The notes under the pieces are model-generated. The model was given only the letters and a program-made list of their open reading frames with translations. It was not told the DNA's origin and did no database searches. Positions 1 to 8,393 of a stretch of 64,000 nucleotides of DNA are shown here, one piece after another (within the stretch, counting starts at the first letter, position 1; the number at the start of each line of letters is the position of its first letter). The position numbers and the translations under genes are program-made. Source of the DNA: Sphingopyxis sp. PET50 (GTDB lineage Bacteria; Pseudomonadota; Alphaproteobacteria; Sphingomonadales; Sphingomonadaceae); assembly GCF_025244705.1 (NCBI RefSeq), contig NZ_CP104207.1, positions 2,728,001 to 2,792,000 on the forward strand. Direction: 5' to 3'.

Positions 1-384
1 TGCATGGTGCGAGCGCATAGCGGAGCGAAGTCGCGCTTAAGGAGACAAAGGATACGCATGTGCGTGCCGGAAATGTCTCCTTTGTCGCTTTAAGCCTGCC
101 CTGACCATCGTCGAAGGGCCTGCCCTGAGCGTCGTCGAAGGGCCGCAATGCGGCATGGGTGGCCGAAGCGTGCGGTCTGGACGCGGCAAGGAGATCCTGG
201 CGGGTCATCCATCAGCTTGGAGCATAGCGGGATATTTTAGGAAAGGGCTTTCCGGCGACCGTCGAATTTGGGGGTTTTCGCACCTGTCACCGTAATTCTC
301 CTGTCACCGTAATTCTGGTAATTCTGGCAAGCTCATCAGGATGCTCTCATCCTGCTACGTCGTCGTTGATGACGAGAGCACTTA
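1..384. repeat. Non-coding repeat-bearing stretch at window start
   Basis: I see no gene here. There is a 24-bp near-perfect tandem duplication (94-117 and 118-141, two mismatches) with the core CCTGCCCTGA and TCGTCGAAGG. There is a hairpin-capable pair around 44-53 and 76-86 (GACAAAGGA against TCCTTTGTC). Two head-to-tail copies of CCTGTCACCGTAATTCT lie at 284-316. The last 30 bases grade into the AT-rich block that follows. Confidence 0.55.
271..316. repeat. Left arm of inverted GTCACCGTAATT repeat
   Basis: GGGGTTTTCGCACCTGTCAC followed by two CGTAATTCT units reappears inverted at 2201-2245. The AT-rich gene and the IS lie between the two arms. Similar GTCACCGTAATT motifs occur in direct orientation at 2272-2323. 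Confidence 0.6.
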
Positions 385-642
385 TTAGAAAACAGAATTT
401 GAACGATTTTCGTCCAATAGTATATACACAACCAGAAAATATGCACCACATATCGTGAATAATATTGGAAGAATCGGTGATAATTTTAAGAAGATAGACC
501 TAAGGCAAATAGGAACCAATAGAAAAATAAGCGACAATATTCCAACAACGCTATATGAATCTCTATTCGGCCAGATTAAATTAATAGCCAAAATGGACAC
601 AAGAGATATTAAAGCTGACAATAAAAAAACAGGCCCACTCAT
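385..642 (-). CDS. Small AT-rich three-helix membrane protein, function unknown
   Basis: This 85-residue protein has three hydrophobic stretches (about residues 3-23, 30-50 and 54-76), so it should be a small inner-membrane protein. I do not recognise the family. I chose the ATG at 642 over the ATG two codons upstream (648), because AGGA lies 8 bases before the former and only 3 bases before the latter. The gene is strikingly AT-rich compared with the rest of the window and sits directly against the left end of an IS3-family element. That composition and position suggest recent acquisition. It could be an immunity-type or cargo membrane protein, but nothing in the sequence shows that. Confidence 0.5.
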   Translation of the reverse strand: MSGPVFLLSALISLVSILAINLIWPNRDSYSVVGILSLIFLLVPICLRSIFLKLSPILPILFTICGAYFLVVYILLDENRSNSVF

Positions 643-730
643 GATCATATCCTATTTGTCCGTCGTCAGAACATTTGGCACAACTCGCGGCGTAAATTAG
701 CGGAGTGCGGGCCTCGTCCTGGGGTTGATA

Positions 731-1711
731 TTAAGCGGCGATCTTGCGGTGCAGCAAGCGCCGATGTTCGATGGTCTTCCGTTTGATCCTTTCGCGCTGT
801 TTGACGATGGCATCGGCCCTGCCGAAGTAGGCGTCGGCGGGCGTCACGTTGTTCAGGCTCTCGTGGTAACGTCGGTGGTTATAATGCTCGACGAACGCTT
901 CGATCTGAGCCTCAAGGTCACCGGGCAGGAAGTAATTTTCGAGCAGGATGCGATTCTTGAGGGTCTGATGCCAGCGCTCGATCTTGCCCTGAGTCTGGGG
1001 ATGCATCGGAGCGCCGCGCACATGGCTCATCTTCCGGGCCTCGATATATTCCGCCAGTTCACCCGCGATGTAGCTCGGGCCATTATCCGACAGCAGCCGA
1101 GGCTTGTGCAGCACCGTTGCGCTGTCGCAACCCGAGGCCTCGAGCGCGAGGTCCAGCGTGTCGGTGACATCCTCGGCCCGCATGTTGGTGCACAGCTTCC
1201 AGGCGATGATGTAGCGTGAGAAGTCGTCGAGCACGGTCGACAGGTACATCCAGCCCCACCCGATGATCTTGAAGTAGGTGAAGTCGGTCTGCCACATTTC
1301 GTTCACCCGCGTGGTCTTGGTGTGGAACTGATCGGCGGCCTTGATCACGATATAGGCCGGGCTGGTGATCAGATCATGGGCCTTCAACAGACGGTAAACC
1401 GTGGCTTCCGACACGAAGTAGCGCTTCTCGTCGGTGAAGCGCACCGCCAGTTCGCGCGGTGACAGTTCGCTGTAATCCAGCGCCATCTCGACGATCTGCT
1501 GCTGGATATCGTCGCCGATGCGGTTCCACACCCGGCTCGGCGCCGATGGTCGATCTTCCAGCGCCTCCGGCCCGCCTTCGACGAAGCGATCATACCAGCG
1601 GTAGAAGGTCCGGCGAGGGATGCCCAGCTGGTCCAGCGTGCGCTTGGCGGGCAGGTGCGACTGCTCGACGATCCGGATGATCTCGAGCTTCTCGGATGCC
1701 GGATACCTCAT
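731..1711 (-). CDS. IS3-family transposase OrfB (DDE integrase core)
   Basis: This is the catalytic subunit of an IS3-type transposase, about 326 residues from the ATG at 1711. An N-terminal HTH region is followed by an rve-type integrase core. The DDE triad is visible as TDFTY (D143), LSDNGPSY (D209) and KIERWHQ (E245), and the 35-residue D-E spacing is typical of the family. Its ATG overlaps the OrfA stop as ATGA. The same frame is also open upstream through a run of seven A (1740-1746, minus strand) inside orfA, so a -1 slip there would give the usual OrfAB fusion. Both routes are possible from the sequence. Confidence 0.9.
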   Translation of the reverse strand: MRYPASEKLEIIRIVEQSHLPAKRTLDQLGIPRRTFYRWYDRFVEGGPEALEDRPSAPSRVWNRIGDDIQQQIVEMALDYSELSPRELAVRFTDEKRYFVSEATVYRLLKAHDLITSPAYIVIKAADQFHTKTTRVNEMWQTDFTYFKIIGWGWMYLSTVLDDFSRYIIAWKLCTNMRAEDVTDTLDLALEASGCDSATVLHKPRLLSDNGPSYIAGELAEYIEARKMSHVRGAPMHPQTQGKIERWHQTLKNRILLENYFLPGDLEAQIEAFVEHYNHRRYHESLNNVTPADAYFGRADAIVKQRERIKRKTIEHRRLLHRKIAA

Positions 1712-2094
1712 TCGTCGTCGCCCCCATCCGCGATCATGCTTTTTTTGAGCAGGCGGTTTTCCAAGGTCAGGTCGGCAACGCATTCCTTCAGGGCTCGGGC
1801 CTCGCGGCGTAGGTCATGCACTTCGCCGGTGGTCGCAGCGCGGGCGGTGTCTCCGGCGAGGCGCCGCTTGCCGGCCTCCATGAACTCCTTCGACCAGGTG
1901 TAATACAGGCTCTGGGCGATCCCTTCCTTGCGGCACAGCTCGGCAATGCTGTCCTCGCCGCGCAAGCCTTCCAGCACGATCCGGATCTTGTCTTCGGCCG
2001 AGAAGTGCCGACGCGTCGCACGCCGGATGTCCTTCACCACCCGCTCCGCGGGAGCCTTGGGCGGCGATTTTTTTAAGGAGGATTTGGGCTTCAT
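1708..2094 (-). CDS. IS3-family transposase OrfA (HTH subunit)
   Basis: This 128-residue protein has a Tnp_1-type helix-turn-helix (FSAEDKIRIVLEGLRGEDSI, then AELCRKEGI) and a C-terminal heptad-like region (LRREARALKECVADLTLENR) that serves for multimerisation and end recognition in this family. The start is ATG 2094, preceded by GAAGGAACGAAG. The start region lies inside a 21-bp perfect inverted repeat (2072-2138), described separately. The run AAAAAAAG near the 3' end is a plausible -1 frameshift site into OrfB. Confidence 0.9.
   Translation of the reverse strand: MKPKSSLKKSPPKAPAERVVKDIRRATRRHFSAEDKIRIVLEGLRGEDSIAELCRKEGIAQSLYYTWSKEFMEAGKRRLAGDTARAATTGEVHDLRREARALKECVADLTLENRLLKKSMIADGGDDE
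1740..1746 (-). other. Candidate -1 frameshift site (A7G) between orfA and orfB
   Basis: Seven consecutive A followed by G on the coding strand, read as CTC AAA AAA AGC in orfA and CAA AAA AAG in the orfB frame. IS3 elements commonly use such A-rich slippery runs to make OrfAB. Confidence 0.6.
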
Positions 2095-2138
2095 CTTCGT
2101 TCCTTCGTCACTACGACGAAGCCCAAATCCTCCTTAAA
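2072..2138 (-). promoter_or_regulatory. 21-bp inverted repeat bracketing the transposase start codon
   Basis: The arms at 2072-2092 and 2118-2138 are perfectly complementary over 21 bases, with a 25-base loop. The inner arm covers the first codons of orfA, and the loop carries its ribosome binding site. A transcript entering from outside the IS would fold this hairpin over the initiation region. Several IS elements use such structures to block translation of read-through mRNA. Role inferred. Confidence 0.6.
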
Positions 2139-2160
2139 TCACAACCTCAAATCTGTGCCA

Positions 2161-2338
2161 TTGGCGCTGACGGCGGACAACCCTCGCCGGGAAGCAGCCT
2201 AGAATTACGGGGACAGAGAATTACGGGGACAGGTGCGAAAACCCCTAATTAGAGTTTAGGGGTTATTGCACCTGTCACCATAATCCCAGTAAACGGTCAC
2301 CGTAATCTGTCACCGTAATCTCCGACTGTCAGCTTATT
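2161..2338. repeat. Right-flank GTCACCGTAATT repeats
   Basis: This is non-coding. 2201-2245 is the inverted partner of 271-316. Then come a further copy (about 2258-2286) and two direct copies of TCACCGTAATCT (2295-2323). The motif resembles the repeats that often surround REP-associated Y1 transposases in proteobacteria, but no such gene is present here. Confidence 0.55.
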
Positions 2339-2430
2339 CCCGTTCCCCGGCGAAGGCCGGGGTCCAGAGCAGTAGAACGCTGGCGCTGCGTTGTTACGCT
2401 CTGGACCCCGGCCTTCGCCGGGGATCAGCT
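2339..2430. repeat. Palindromic REP-like element (GTTCCCCGGCGAA family)
   Basis: Two inverted arms (CCCCGGCGAAGGCCGGGGTC and its complement) flank about 40 unrelated bases. Relatives lie at 15188-15266, 28042-28118 and 63231-63302. It probably forms a long hairpin. Confidence 0.75.
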
Positions 2431-2506
2431 AAGATATGTTCGTCACCGCCCGAAACCGGCTTCGTCGCATAAGAAATCGCCGATGAGACATTGTAACCTT
2501 TGTCAT

Positions 2507-2519
2507 GATATGCCATATC
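2507..2519. promoter_or_regulatory. Candidate Zur/Fur-type operator before merC-like gene
   Basis: GATATG-C-CATATC is a perfect 6+6 palindrome with a one-base centre, 33 bases upstream of the chosen merC-like start. With a Fur/Zur-family gene just downstream of merC, a metal-responsive operator is a reasonable reading. The motif alone does not prove it. Confidence 0.4.
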
Positions 2520-2551
2520 CGGCCCGAGCAATTGCCCCAACGGAGAATCGG

Positions 2552-2986
2552 GTGACCGACGTCGCCAAGCCTGCCCCTGTCCTGTCGCGCCTCGGCGCGG
2601 TGGTTCGGGCTGCGCGCGATTCGCGGCCGTTGACCTCGCTCAGCGGCGACCAGCTGGCGATGGGGCTGTCGGGGCTGTGCCTCGTCCATTGCCTTGCGAC
2701 CACGGTCTTCGTCGCCTCGCTCGCTTCGGTCGGCGGGGTGTTTCTCGACAATCATCTGTTCCACGAGGTCGGGCTGGTCATCGCGATCGGCTTCGCGCTC
2801 GTCACATTGGTGTCGGGCGTGCTCAGCCACGGCTATCTGATGCCCTTCGGCGTCGGCAGCTTCGGGCTCGGCATGATGGCGGGGGCGCTGTCGCGGCCGC
2901 ACGACGGCAGCGAAGTGCTCGCGACGATGATCGGCGTCGCCGTCGTCGCGCTCGGCCACGACCTCAACCGCCGCGCGCGGCGCTAG
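2552..2986 (+). CDS. MerC-domain membrane protein
   Basis: This 144-residue inner-membrane protein resembles MerC of mercury-resistance systems. Four hydrophobic segments start at LAMGLSGLCLVHCLAT, and the Cys in GLCLVHC corresponds to the metal-handling cysteine of the family. I prefer GTG 2552, which has GGAG 9 bases upstream, over an upstream ATG at 2483. The longer frame would run across the 13-bp palindrome that looks like an operator. A Fur/Zur-family regulator follows 110 bases downstream on the same strand. No other mer genes are present, so zinc or another soft metal is a more likely substrate than mercury (inference). Confidence 0.7.
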   Translation: MTDVAKPAPVLSRLGAVVRAARDSRPLTSLSGDQLAMGLSGLCLVHCLATTVFVASLASVGGVFLDNHLFHEVGLVIAIGFALVTLVSGVLSHGYLMPFGVGSFGLGMMAGALSRPHDGSEVLATMIGVAVVALGHDLNRRARR

Positions 2987-3095
2987 CGCCGGCGCCATAA
3001 CGGACCGGTCCGCCGCTTGCGGGCACCCGGCAAACCGCCTACATTGTCCCGTACAGGGGCTGAATGCGCGACCTGCCGCGCCAGAGGAAACGCCA

Positions 3096-3560
3096 ATGGG
3101 CAAGCATGACCATCCGCACGTCGAGGCCAGCGGCGCCTCGCTCGCCAGCGCGGCGCAGAGCGCGCTCGAAGCGGCGGGCGAGGCCTGGACCGACATGCGC
3201 GCGCAGATTTTCGACGCCGTCGCCGAAATCGGCAAGCCCGCGAGCGCCTATGAAATCGCCGACATCGTGTCGCGGAAGCGGGGCAAGCGCGTTGCGCCCA
3301 ACAGCGTCTATCGCATCCTCGACCTGTTCGTCGCCAACAACCTCGTCCGCCGGGTCGAGAGCGCCAACGCCTTCGTCGCGAACAGCCACCCCGGCTGCCT
3401 GCACGACTGCATCTTCCTGATCTGCGACAGCTGCGGCAGCGCGGTGCACATCGACAACGACACATTATCCGACGGCGTGCGCGCCGCGGCCGGCGCGACC
3501 GGCTTCGCCGCCGAACGCCCGGTGATCGAAGTGCGCGGCAAATGCGCCGAGTGCCAATAG
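3096..3560 (+). CDS. Fur-family metal-responsive repressor, Zur-like
   Basis: This 154-residue regulator has an N-terminal winged helix (EIADIVSRKRGKRVAPNSVY then RILDLF) and a C-terminal dimerisation domain with two structural-zinc CxxC pairs: ICDSCG (C110, C113) and KCAECQ (C150, C153). The arrangement matches Zur more than Fur, since Fur usually has a His-rich HHDH motif and here one sees NSHPGCLHDC. The ribosome binding site AGAGGA precedes ATG 3096. The adjacent merC-like gene with a palindrome in front suggests a zinc-regulated unit. The distinction from other Fur paralogues is inference. Confidence 0.8.
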   Translation: MGKHDHPHVEASGASLASAAQSALEAAGEAWTDMRAQIFDAVAEIGKPASAYEIADIVSRKRGKRVAPNSVYRILDLFVANNLVRRVESANAFVANSHPGCLHDCIFLICDSCGSAVHIDNDTLSDGVRAAAGATGFAAERPVIEVRGKCAECQ

Positions 3561-3583
3561 GCGCGACGACGCCGGGCCGGTAA

Positions 3584-4523
3584 ATGGCGGGCGGATTTCA
3601 CGGCTGGATCGAGGCCCAGCGCACCGGCCCGCCCGCGCCGACCCCCTGGTGGTATGCGGCCTTCATCCTCGGCCTGTTCACGCTGATCTTCGGCCTCCAT
3701 CTGGGGCAGGTCTTTCCGGCCGGGGCCGCGGCGATCCATCCCGGGTACGGCACGCCCGTCATCGCCTTCGAATTCGCCCGCGGCGAGGCCGACCTGCTCG
3801 CGGTCTTCGGTGCCGAGGGCGACCCGCTGCAGGTCGCGCGGCTCGCGGCGATGCGCGCGGGCAACGAGCAGGACTATGTCTTCATGCTGCTCTATGGCGC
3901 CTTTCTCGCCAGCGGCTGCTACGCGCTGTGGCGCGAGTTGCGCCTGCGCTGGCTGCTCGCCGCCGTCGCGCTGCCGGTCTTCGCCGCGCTCTGCGACGCC
4001 TATGAAAACTGGCTGTTGCTCGACATCCAGGCGGCCTTCACGCTCGGCGACTATTCGCCCGCAATGGCCAAGCCTGCCCTGGCCCGTCGCGGCCAAGTTC
4101 CTCGCGCTGACCGCGACCAACATCGCCGTCGGCACCGCGCTGGCGCAGATGGGGCGCGGCTGGCGGTTCGCCGGCACGTTGATCCTCATCCCCTGCCTCG
4201 CGACCGTGATGGCGCTGATCGCCCCCGCCGCCTTCGGCTGGACGCTGACCGCGGCGATCGGCGCCGGGTGGCTCGGCCTGCTCGTCACCGCCGCGATCGG
4301 CAGCTGGCACGCGCTCGGCCGGGGCCAGCCGCTCGTCGATTTCGAACCCGGCGCGCCGCAGCGCCGCGAGCCCCCGCGGCCCGAACCCGAAGTCTCGCTC
4401 GCCCCCGGCCGCCATGCGGCATTTCGGGCGCCGCGGGGACGATCGCGGCATCTAACCCCTTTTCGTGGCGGACGGCGGGGCCTAGGGGAGTCGCAATTCC
4501 TGCGAAAAGGGGGCTGCACATGA
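3584..4523 (+). CDS. Six-helix membrane protein, function unknown (one frameshift)
   Basis: Hydrophobic segments WWYAAFILGLFTLIFGLHLG, FMLLYGAFLASGCYAL and LLAAVALPVFAALC lie in the first frame. Three more (FLALTATNIAVGTAL, LILIPCLATVMALIA, AAIGAGWLGLLVTAAIG) lie in the next frame. The switch is at 4067-4073 (GCCAAGC). Restoring GCCGGC there reads A-G-L-P-W-P-V and joins the halves into one protein of about 310 residues. The end overlaps the fumarase start (ATGA). The Arg/Pro-rich tail after about 4360 is unlike a membrane protein, so the true stop may be earlier. I do not recognise the family. Confidence 0.55.
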
Positions 4524-6041
4524 CCGTCACGATCCGCGAAGAGGACCTCGTCGAAACCATCGCCGACGCGCTCCAGTACATCAGCTATTTCCACCCGATG
4601 GACTATATCCGCGCGCTCGCCGCCGCCTATGAGCGCGAGGTGTCGCCCGCCGCGAAGGACGCGATGGCGCAGATATTGTCGAACAGCCGCCTGTGCGCCG
4701 AGGGGCACCGCCCGATCTGCCAGGACACCGGCATCGTCACCGTCTTCGTCAAATGGGGCATGGAGTGCAAGCTCGACTCCCCCCGCAGCCTGCAGCAGGT
4801 CGTCGACGAGGGCGTGCGCCGCGCCTATCTCCACCCCGACAACAAGCTGCGCGCCTCGATCCTCGCCGACCCGGCGTTCAGCCGCGTGAACACCAAGGAC
4901 AACACGCCCTCGGTCCTCAACGTCGAGATGGTGCCGGGCAGCAAGGTCGTGATCGACGTCGCCGCAAAGGGCGGCGGCAGCGAGAACAAGTCGAAGTTCA
5001 AGATGATGAACCCCAGCGACAGCATCGTCGACTGGGTGCTCGACATGGTGCCGCAGATGGGCGCCGGCTGGTGCCCGCCGGGCATGCTGGGCATCGGCAT
5101 CGGCGGCACCGCGGAGAAGGCGATGCTGCTCGCGAAACAGTCGCTGATGGACCCGATCGACATGACCGAGCTGCTCGCGCGCGGCCCGTCGAACCCGACC
5201 GAGGAATTGCGCATCGAGCTGTATGAGAAGGTCAACGCGCTCGGCATCGGCGCGCAGGGGCTTGGCGGCCTTGCCACCGTGCTCGACGTCAAGATCGCCG
5301 ACTGGCCGACGCACGCCGCGTCGAAGCCCGTCGCGATGATCCCGAACTGCGCCGCGACAAGACATGCGCACGTCACGCTCGACGGCAGCGGCCCCGCCTA
5401 TCTCGAGCCGCCGAAGCTCGACGATTATCCCGCGATCGACTGGGCGCCCGACAAGGCGGCGAAGCGCGTCGACCTCGACACGCTCACCCCCGAGATCGTC
5501 GTGGGCTGGGAACAGGGCGACCGCCTGCTCCTCAACGGCAAGATGCTCACCGGCCGCGACGCCGCGCACAAGCGCATCGCCGACATGCTGGCGCGGGGAG
5601 AGCAATTGCCGGTCAGCTTCAGGGACCGCGTCATCTATTATGTCGGCCCGGTCGATCCGGTCGGCGAGGAGATCGTCGGCCCCAGCCGGCCCGACGACCG
5701 CGACGCGCATGGACAAGTTCATGGACATGATGCTCGAACAGGGCCTGCTCGCCTGCGTCGGCAAGGCCGAGCGCGGCCCCGCCGCAACGCAGGCGATCGC
5801 GAAGCACAAGAGCGCCTATCTGATGGCGGTCGGCGGCGCCGCCTATCTGGTCGCGCGCGCGATCAAGGGCAGCGAGGTCGTCGGCTTCGCCGACCTCGGC
5901 ATGGAGGCGATCTACGAATTCGAGGTGCAGGACTTCCCGGTGACGGTCGCGGTCGACAGCGAGGGCCAGAACGTCCACGTCAATGCGCCGGCGCTGTGGC
6001 AGAAACGGATCAAGGACGAGGGGCTGCTGGAGAAGGCCTGA
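4520..6041 (+). CDS. fumA: Fumarate hydratase, class I (iron-sulfur; one frameshift)
   Basis: This is the oxygen-sensitive [4Fe-4S] fumarase of the TCA cycle (fumarate + water to malate), cytosolic, about 507 residues as usual for the single-chain class I enzyme. The three cluster cysteines are visible as PICQDTG (C67), GAGWCPPGMLG (C185) and IPNCAATRHAH (C277). The C-terminal beta domain starts near residue 300. A single extra A at 5684, directly before a GCCGGC, shifts the frame. Removing it restores V-G-P-A-G-P-T-T-A-T-R-M, the family sequence. The start is ATG 4520, preceded by AAAAGGGGG. No class II fumarase is seen in the window. Whether the name fumA is used in this species is not certain. 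Confidence 0.9.
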
Positions 6042-6045
6042 TCCG

Positions 6046-6958
6046 ATGAGCAAGGCCAACGGCGACCTGCTGCCCATTCCCTGGCCGCACGGTCGCCATA
6101 GCGGTCGTCCTCGGATCGGTCTGCCTCGCCTTCGGCCAGACATTCGGCGCCGTTTTCTTCCTCGGCCTCGTGGCGCTGCTGCTCGCGCTCGCGGGGGCGG
6201 TCTACAAGGGCTGGATCCCCGGGCCGCTCGAACGCGCCGGCCAGGTGGCGCGGAAGCAGGGCGTAGCGCGCACCTCCGCGCCCGTGCACCATAAGGGCGC
6301 GCTCCCCGAACTGTTGCCCTCGCGCCAGGCTGACGTTCGCCGCGTCGTCCGCGTCATGGCGGAACATGGTGTCTTCGCGCCCGAGGTGCCCGATGCGGCG
6401 CTTTTCTATCCGGGTGTCGCCGAGATGGACGAGAGCGTGAAGCCAGACACGATCCTCGCCGCGCTCGGCGAACTCGATTATTATCATCCCGGCACCGACC
6501 CGGCGCGCTTCATGGCCAATCTGGTCATGCTCGAATCGGATGCCGAGCAATATCCCGAATATTTGCGCGAACAGATCGCCGATCTCGAACGACTAGCAGG
6601 CGGAGCGCTACAGGTATCGGGTATCGCGCCGGACAGCATGCCGTGGCCCGCCGACGAATGGGCAGTGCCAACTCGCGTTGCCATGATCGTCAACGGGGAC
6701 CCGCTCACATTGACCTATAACGGTCACGTGAAATATGCGAGCACACACATCCAGCACGCGCTCGCGCTCCGGCTCGATGCCGCCAAGGCCGGCCGCCGCT
6801 TCGCCTGGCTGTGGACCGATCAGGGCGCATGGATCAGCGCCTTGCCCGACGGCGCGGTCGAGGCGCTGAACGCCGCGCTCAAGCTGACTCCGAAGGGCCG
6901 CTGCTGCTGGGAATGGGTCAGCGATGCCGAGCCGGTCGCCGCGGGCGACATCCCCTAA
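6046..6958 (+). CDS. Membrane-anchored protein of unknown function (one frameshift)
   Basis: It starts at ATG 6046, four bases after fumA. An N-terminal cytosolic lead is followed by two close hydrophobic helices (TVAIAVVLGSVCLAFG, VFFLGLVALLLALAGAVYKG) and a soluble C-terminal region of about 230 residues. The helices and the soluble part are in one frame, and the first 12 codons are in another. The shift is at 6079-6085 (CCCTGGC), where CCCGGC would restore P-I-P-G-R-T-V. The soluble part has Trp-rich motifs (AWLWTDQGAWISALPDG) and a CC pair near the end. I do not recognise the family. Confidence 0.5.
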
Positions 6959-6968
6959 TCCGGCCGTT

Positions 6969-7776
6969 TCACCGGTCAGCACGGCTTTCGATCGCCGTCT
7001 GCACGTCCATCGCCTCGTCGCCGGGCTCGCGCGGTGCATATTCGGCGAACGCCGCATAGGCCTCGGCCCAGCGTTCCTCCATGCGCACGACATTATAGGG
7101 ATGGCTGACGAGGTAGAACCCCGCCTGCCTCCATCTGCGGCACGATCCGCGCGGCGAAGGCGTCGGCGTCCATCGCCGGTTCGGCATGGCGCGTCATGTC
7201 GGACTTGACCCAGCCGGGAATGATAACGCCGACCTCGATCGACGCGGGCGCCTCGCCCCGCAGCATGTCCATCAGCCCGAGCACCGCATGTTTGCTCGCC
7301 ACATAAGCGCCGCCGCCGGTCCGCACCGCGTTGAACAGCGCGTTTTCGGACGCGGTGGCATAGATGGCGGAGGGAAGGCCGTCGGCCCGGAAGCGCCGCC
7401 CGAAACTGCGGATGCAGTTCCACACGCCCCAGAAATTGACCTCGAACAGCGCCCGCACCGCGTCGGGGTCGCTGTCGATCACGCTGGTCCGCGGCCCGCC
7501 CACGCCCGCATTGGCGATCACCGCGTCAGCGCGGCCATGCGCATCCCAGGCAAAGCCGGCAAGCGCCTCGACCGACGCCGGATCGGTGACGTCGCCGGTG
7601 AAGGACAGCGCCTCGACTCCCGAGGCATCGAGCGCCGCCACGGCCTCGGCCAGCTTGTCGGCGCGCGGTTCGCTGATAATCACCCGCGCCCCCGCCGCGC
7701 CCAGCCGCTTCGCGAGCGCGAAGCCGATGCCCGTCGCCCCGCCGGTGATGACAACGCTCCTGCCCGCAAAATCCAT
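6969..7776 (-). CDS. Short-chain dehydrogenase/reductase (one frameshift near C-terminus)
   Basis: This is a classical SDR of about 268 residues. It has the Rossmann cofactor motif TGGATGIG (residues about 11-18), the NAG motif IANAGVGG, and the catalytic Ser/Tyr/Lys in ATASEN and AYVASKHA. The Ala-Asp-type loop IISEPRADK suggests either cofactor is possible. The substrate cannot be deduced. An extra G in GGGG at 7129-7132 (coding strand) moves the last 60 residues out of frame. Repairing it gives QMEAGGFYLVSHPYN, a normal SDR ending. It is transcribed divergently from trmO with a 70-base gap. Confidence 0.75.
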
Positions 7777-7846
7777 CGCTCGCCTCCTCGCCCCGGCAAG
7801 GCTATGCGCGGCGCGGCGGCGGCGTCAATCGCACACAGGAGGTCCC

Positions 7847-8320
7847 ATGAGCTTCACCCTCACCCCCATCGGCCATATACGCGGCGGGCGCGCCGAGGCG
7901 GTCGACGATGATTGGGGCGCCAGCCGGGCGGCCATCGTCCTCGATTCCGAAAGCTTCACCCCCGATGCGCTCGCGGGCCTCGCCGACTTCAGCCATGCCG
8001 AAGTGATCTTCCTCTTCGACAAGGTGCCGCCCGAAAGGATCGAGACCGGGGCGCGCCATCCGCGCGGCCGCGCCGACTGGCCGCTGGTCGGCATTTTCGC
8101 GCAGCGCGGCAAGAACCGCCCCAACCGCCTCGGCCTCACCACTTGCCGCATCGTGGCGGTCGACGGCCTGTCGGTCGAGGTCGAGGGGCTCGACGCGATC
8201 GACGGCACGCCGGTGCTCGACATCAAGCCGGTGATGGCCGAATTCCTGCCGCGCGGCGAGCTGCGCCAGCCCGGCTGGTCGCGCGCATTGATGGCGGATT
8301 ATTGGACGAAGCGGGACTGA
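7847..8320 (+). CDS. trmO: tRNA m6t6A37 methyltransferase TrmO (TsaA/UPF0066)
   Basis: This 157-residue protein is of the TsaA beta-barrel family. The opening LTPIGHIRG and the core GIFAQRGKNRPNRLGLTTC contain the family signature (FA-R---RPN-LG) that binds S-adenosylmethionine. TrmO methylates N6-threonylcarbamoyladenosine at position 37 of certain tRNAs. A strong ribosome binding site (CAGGAGGTCCC) sets ATG 7847. Family members of this short length lack the extra C-terminal domain of E. coli TrmO. Some homologues are annotated only as SAM-dependent methyltransferases. Confidence 0.85.
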   Translation: MSFTLTPIGHIRGGRAEAVDDDWGASRAAIVLDSESFTPDALAGLADFSHAEVIFLFDKVPPERIETGARHPRGRADWPLVGIFAQRGKNRPNRLGLTTCRIVAVDGLSVEVEGLDAIDGTPVLDIKPVMAEFLPRGELRQPGWSRALMADYWTKRD

Positions 8321-8393
8321 TCGGCGCGCGGCTTGCGTTCCGGCGCCGAAACGCCAAACTGCTTCGCATACGAACAGCTGAAGGGGACGCGCC

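Larger units (their letters stand above)
676..2160 (-). mobile_element. IS3-family insertion sequence
   Basis: Two overlapping transposase reading frames on the minus strand are bounded by imperfect terminal inverted repeats. The left end reads TGGCACA at 676, and the right end is its complement TGTGCCA ending at 2160. The similarity continues inward imperfectly (TAAATTAGCGGAG against GATTTAAGGAG). CATT occurs at 672-675 and at 2159-2162, so a 3-4 bp target duplication is possible. It overlaps the last bases of the right inverted repeat, so the exact end is uncertain by one or two bases. Both transposase frames look intact, so the element may be active. Confidence 0.85.

Noticed and set aside
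725..1219. 164-codon plus-strand frame inside the IS
   Set aside because: Antisense to the transposase OrfB, which has the DDE motif.
3308..5809. 833-codon open frame on the minus strand
   Set aside because: It is antisense to zur, the membrane gene and fumA. The composition is the Arg/Ala/Asp-rich pattern of high-GC shadow frames, with no family resemblance.
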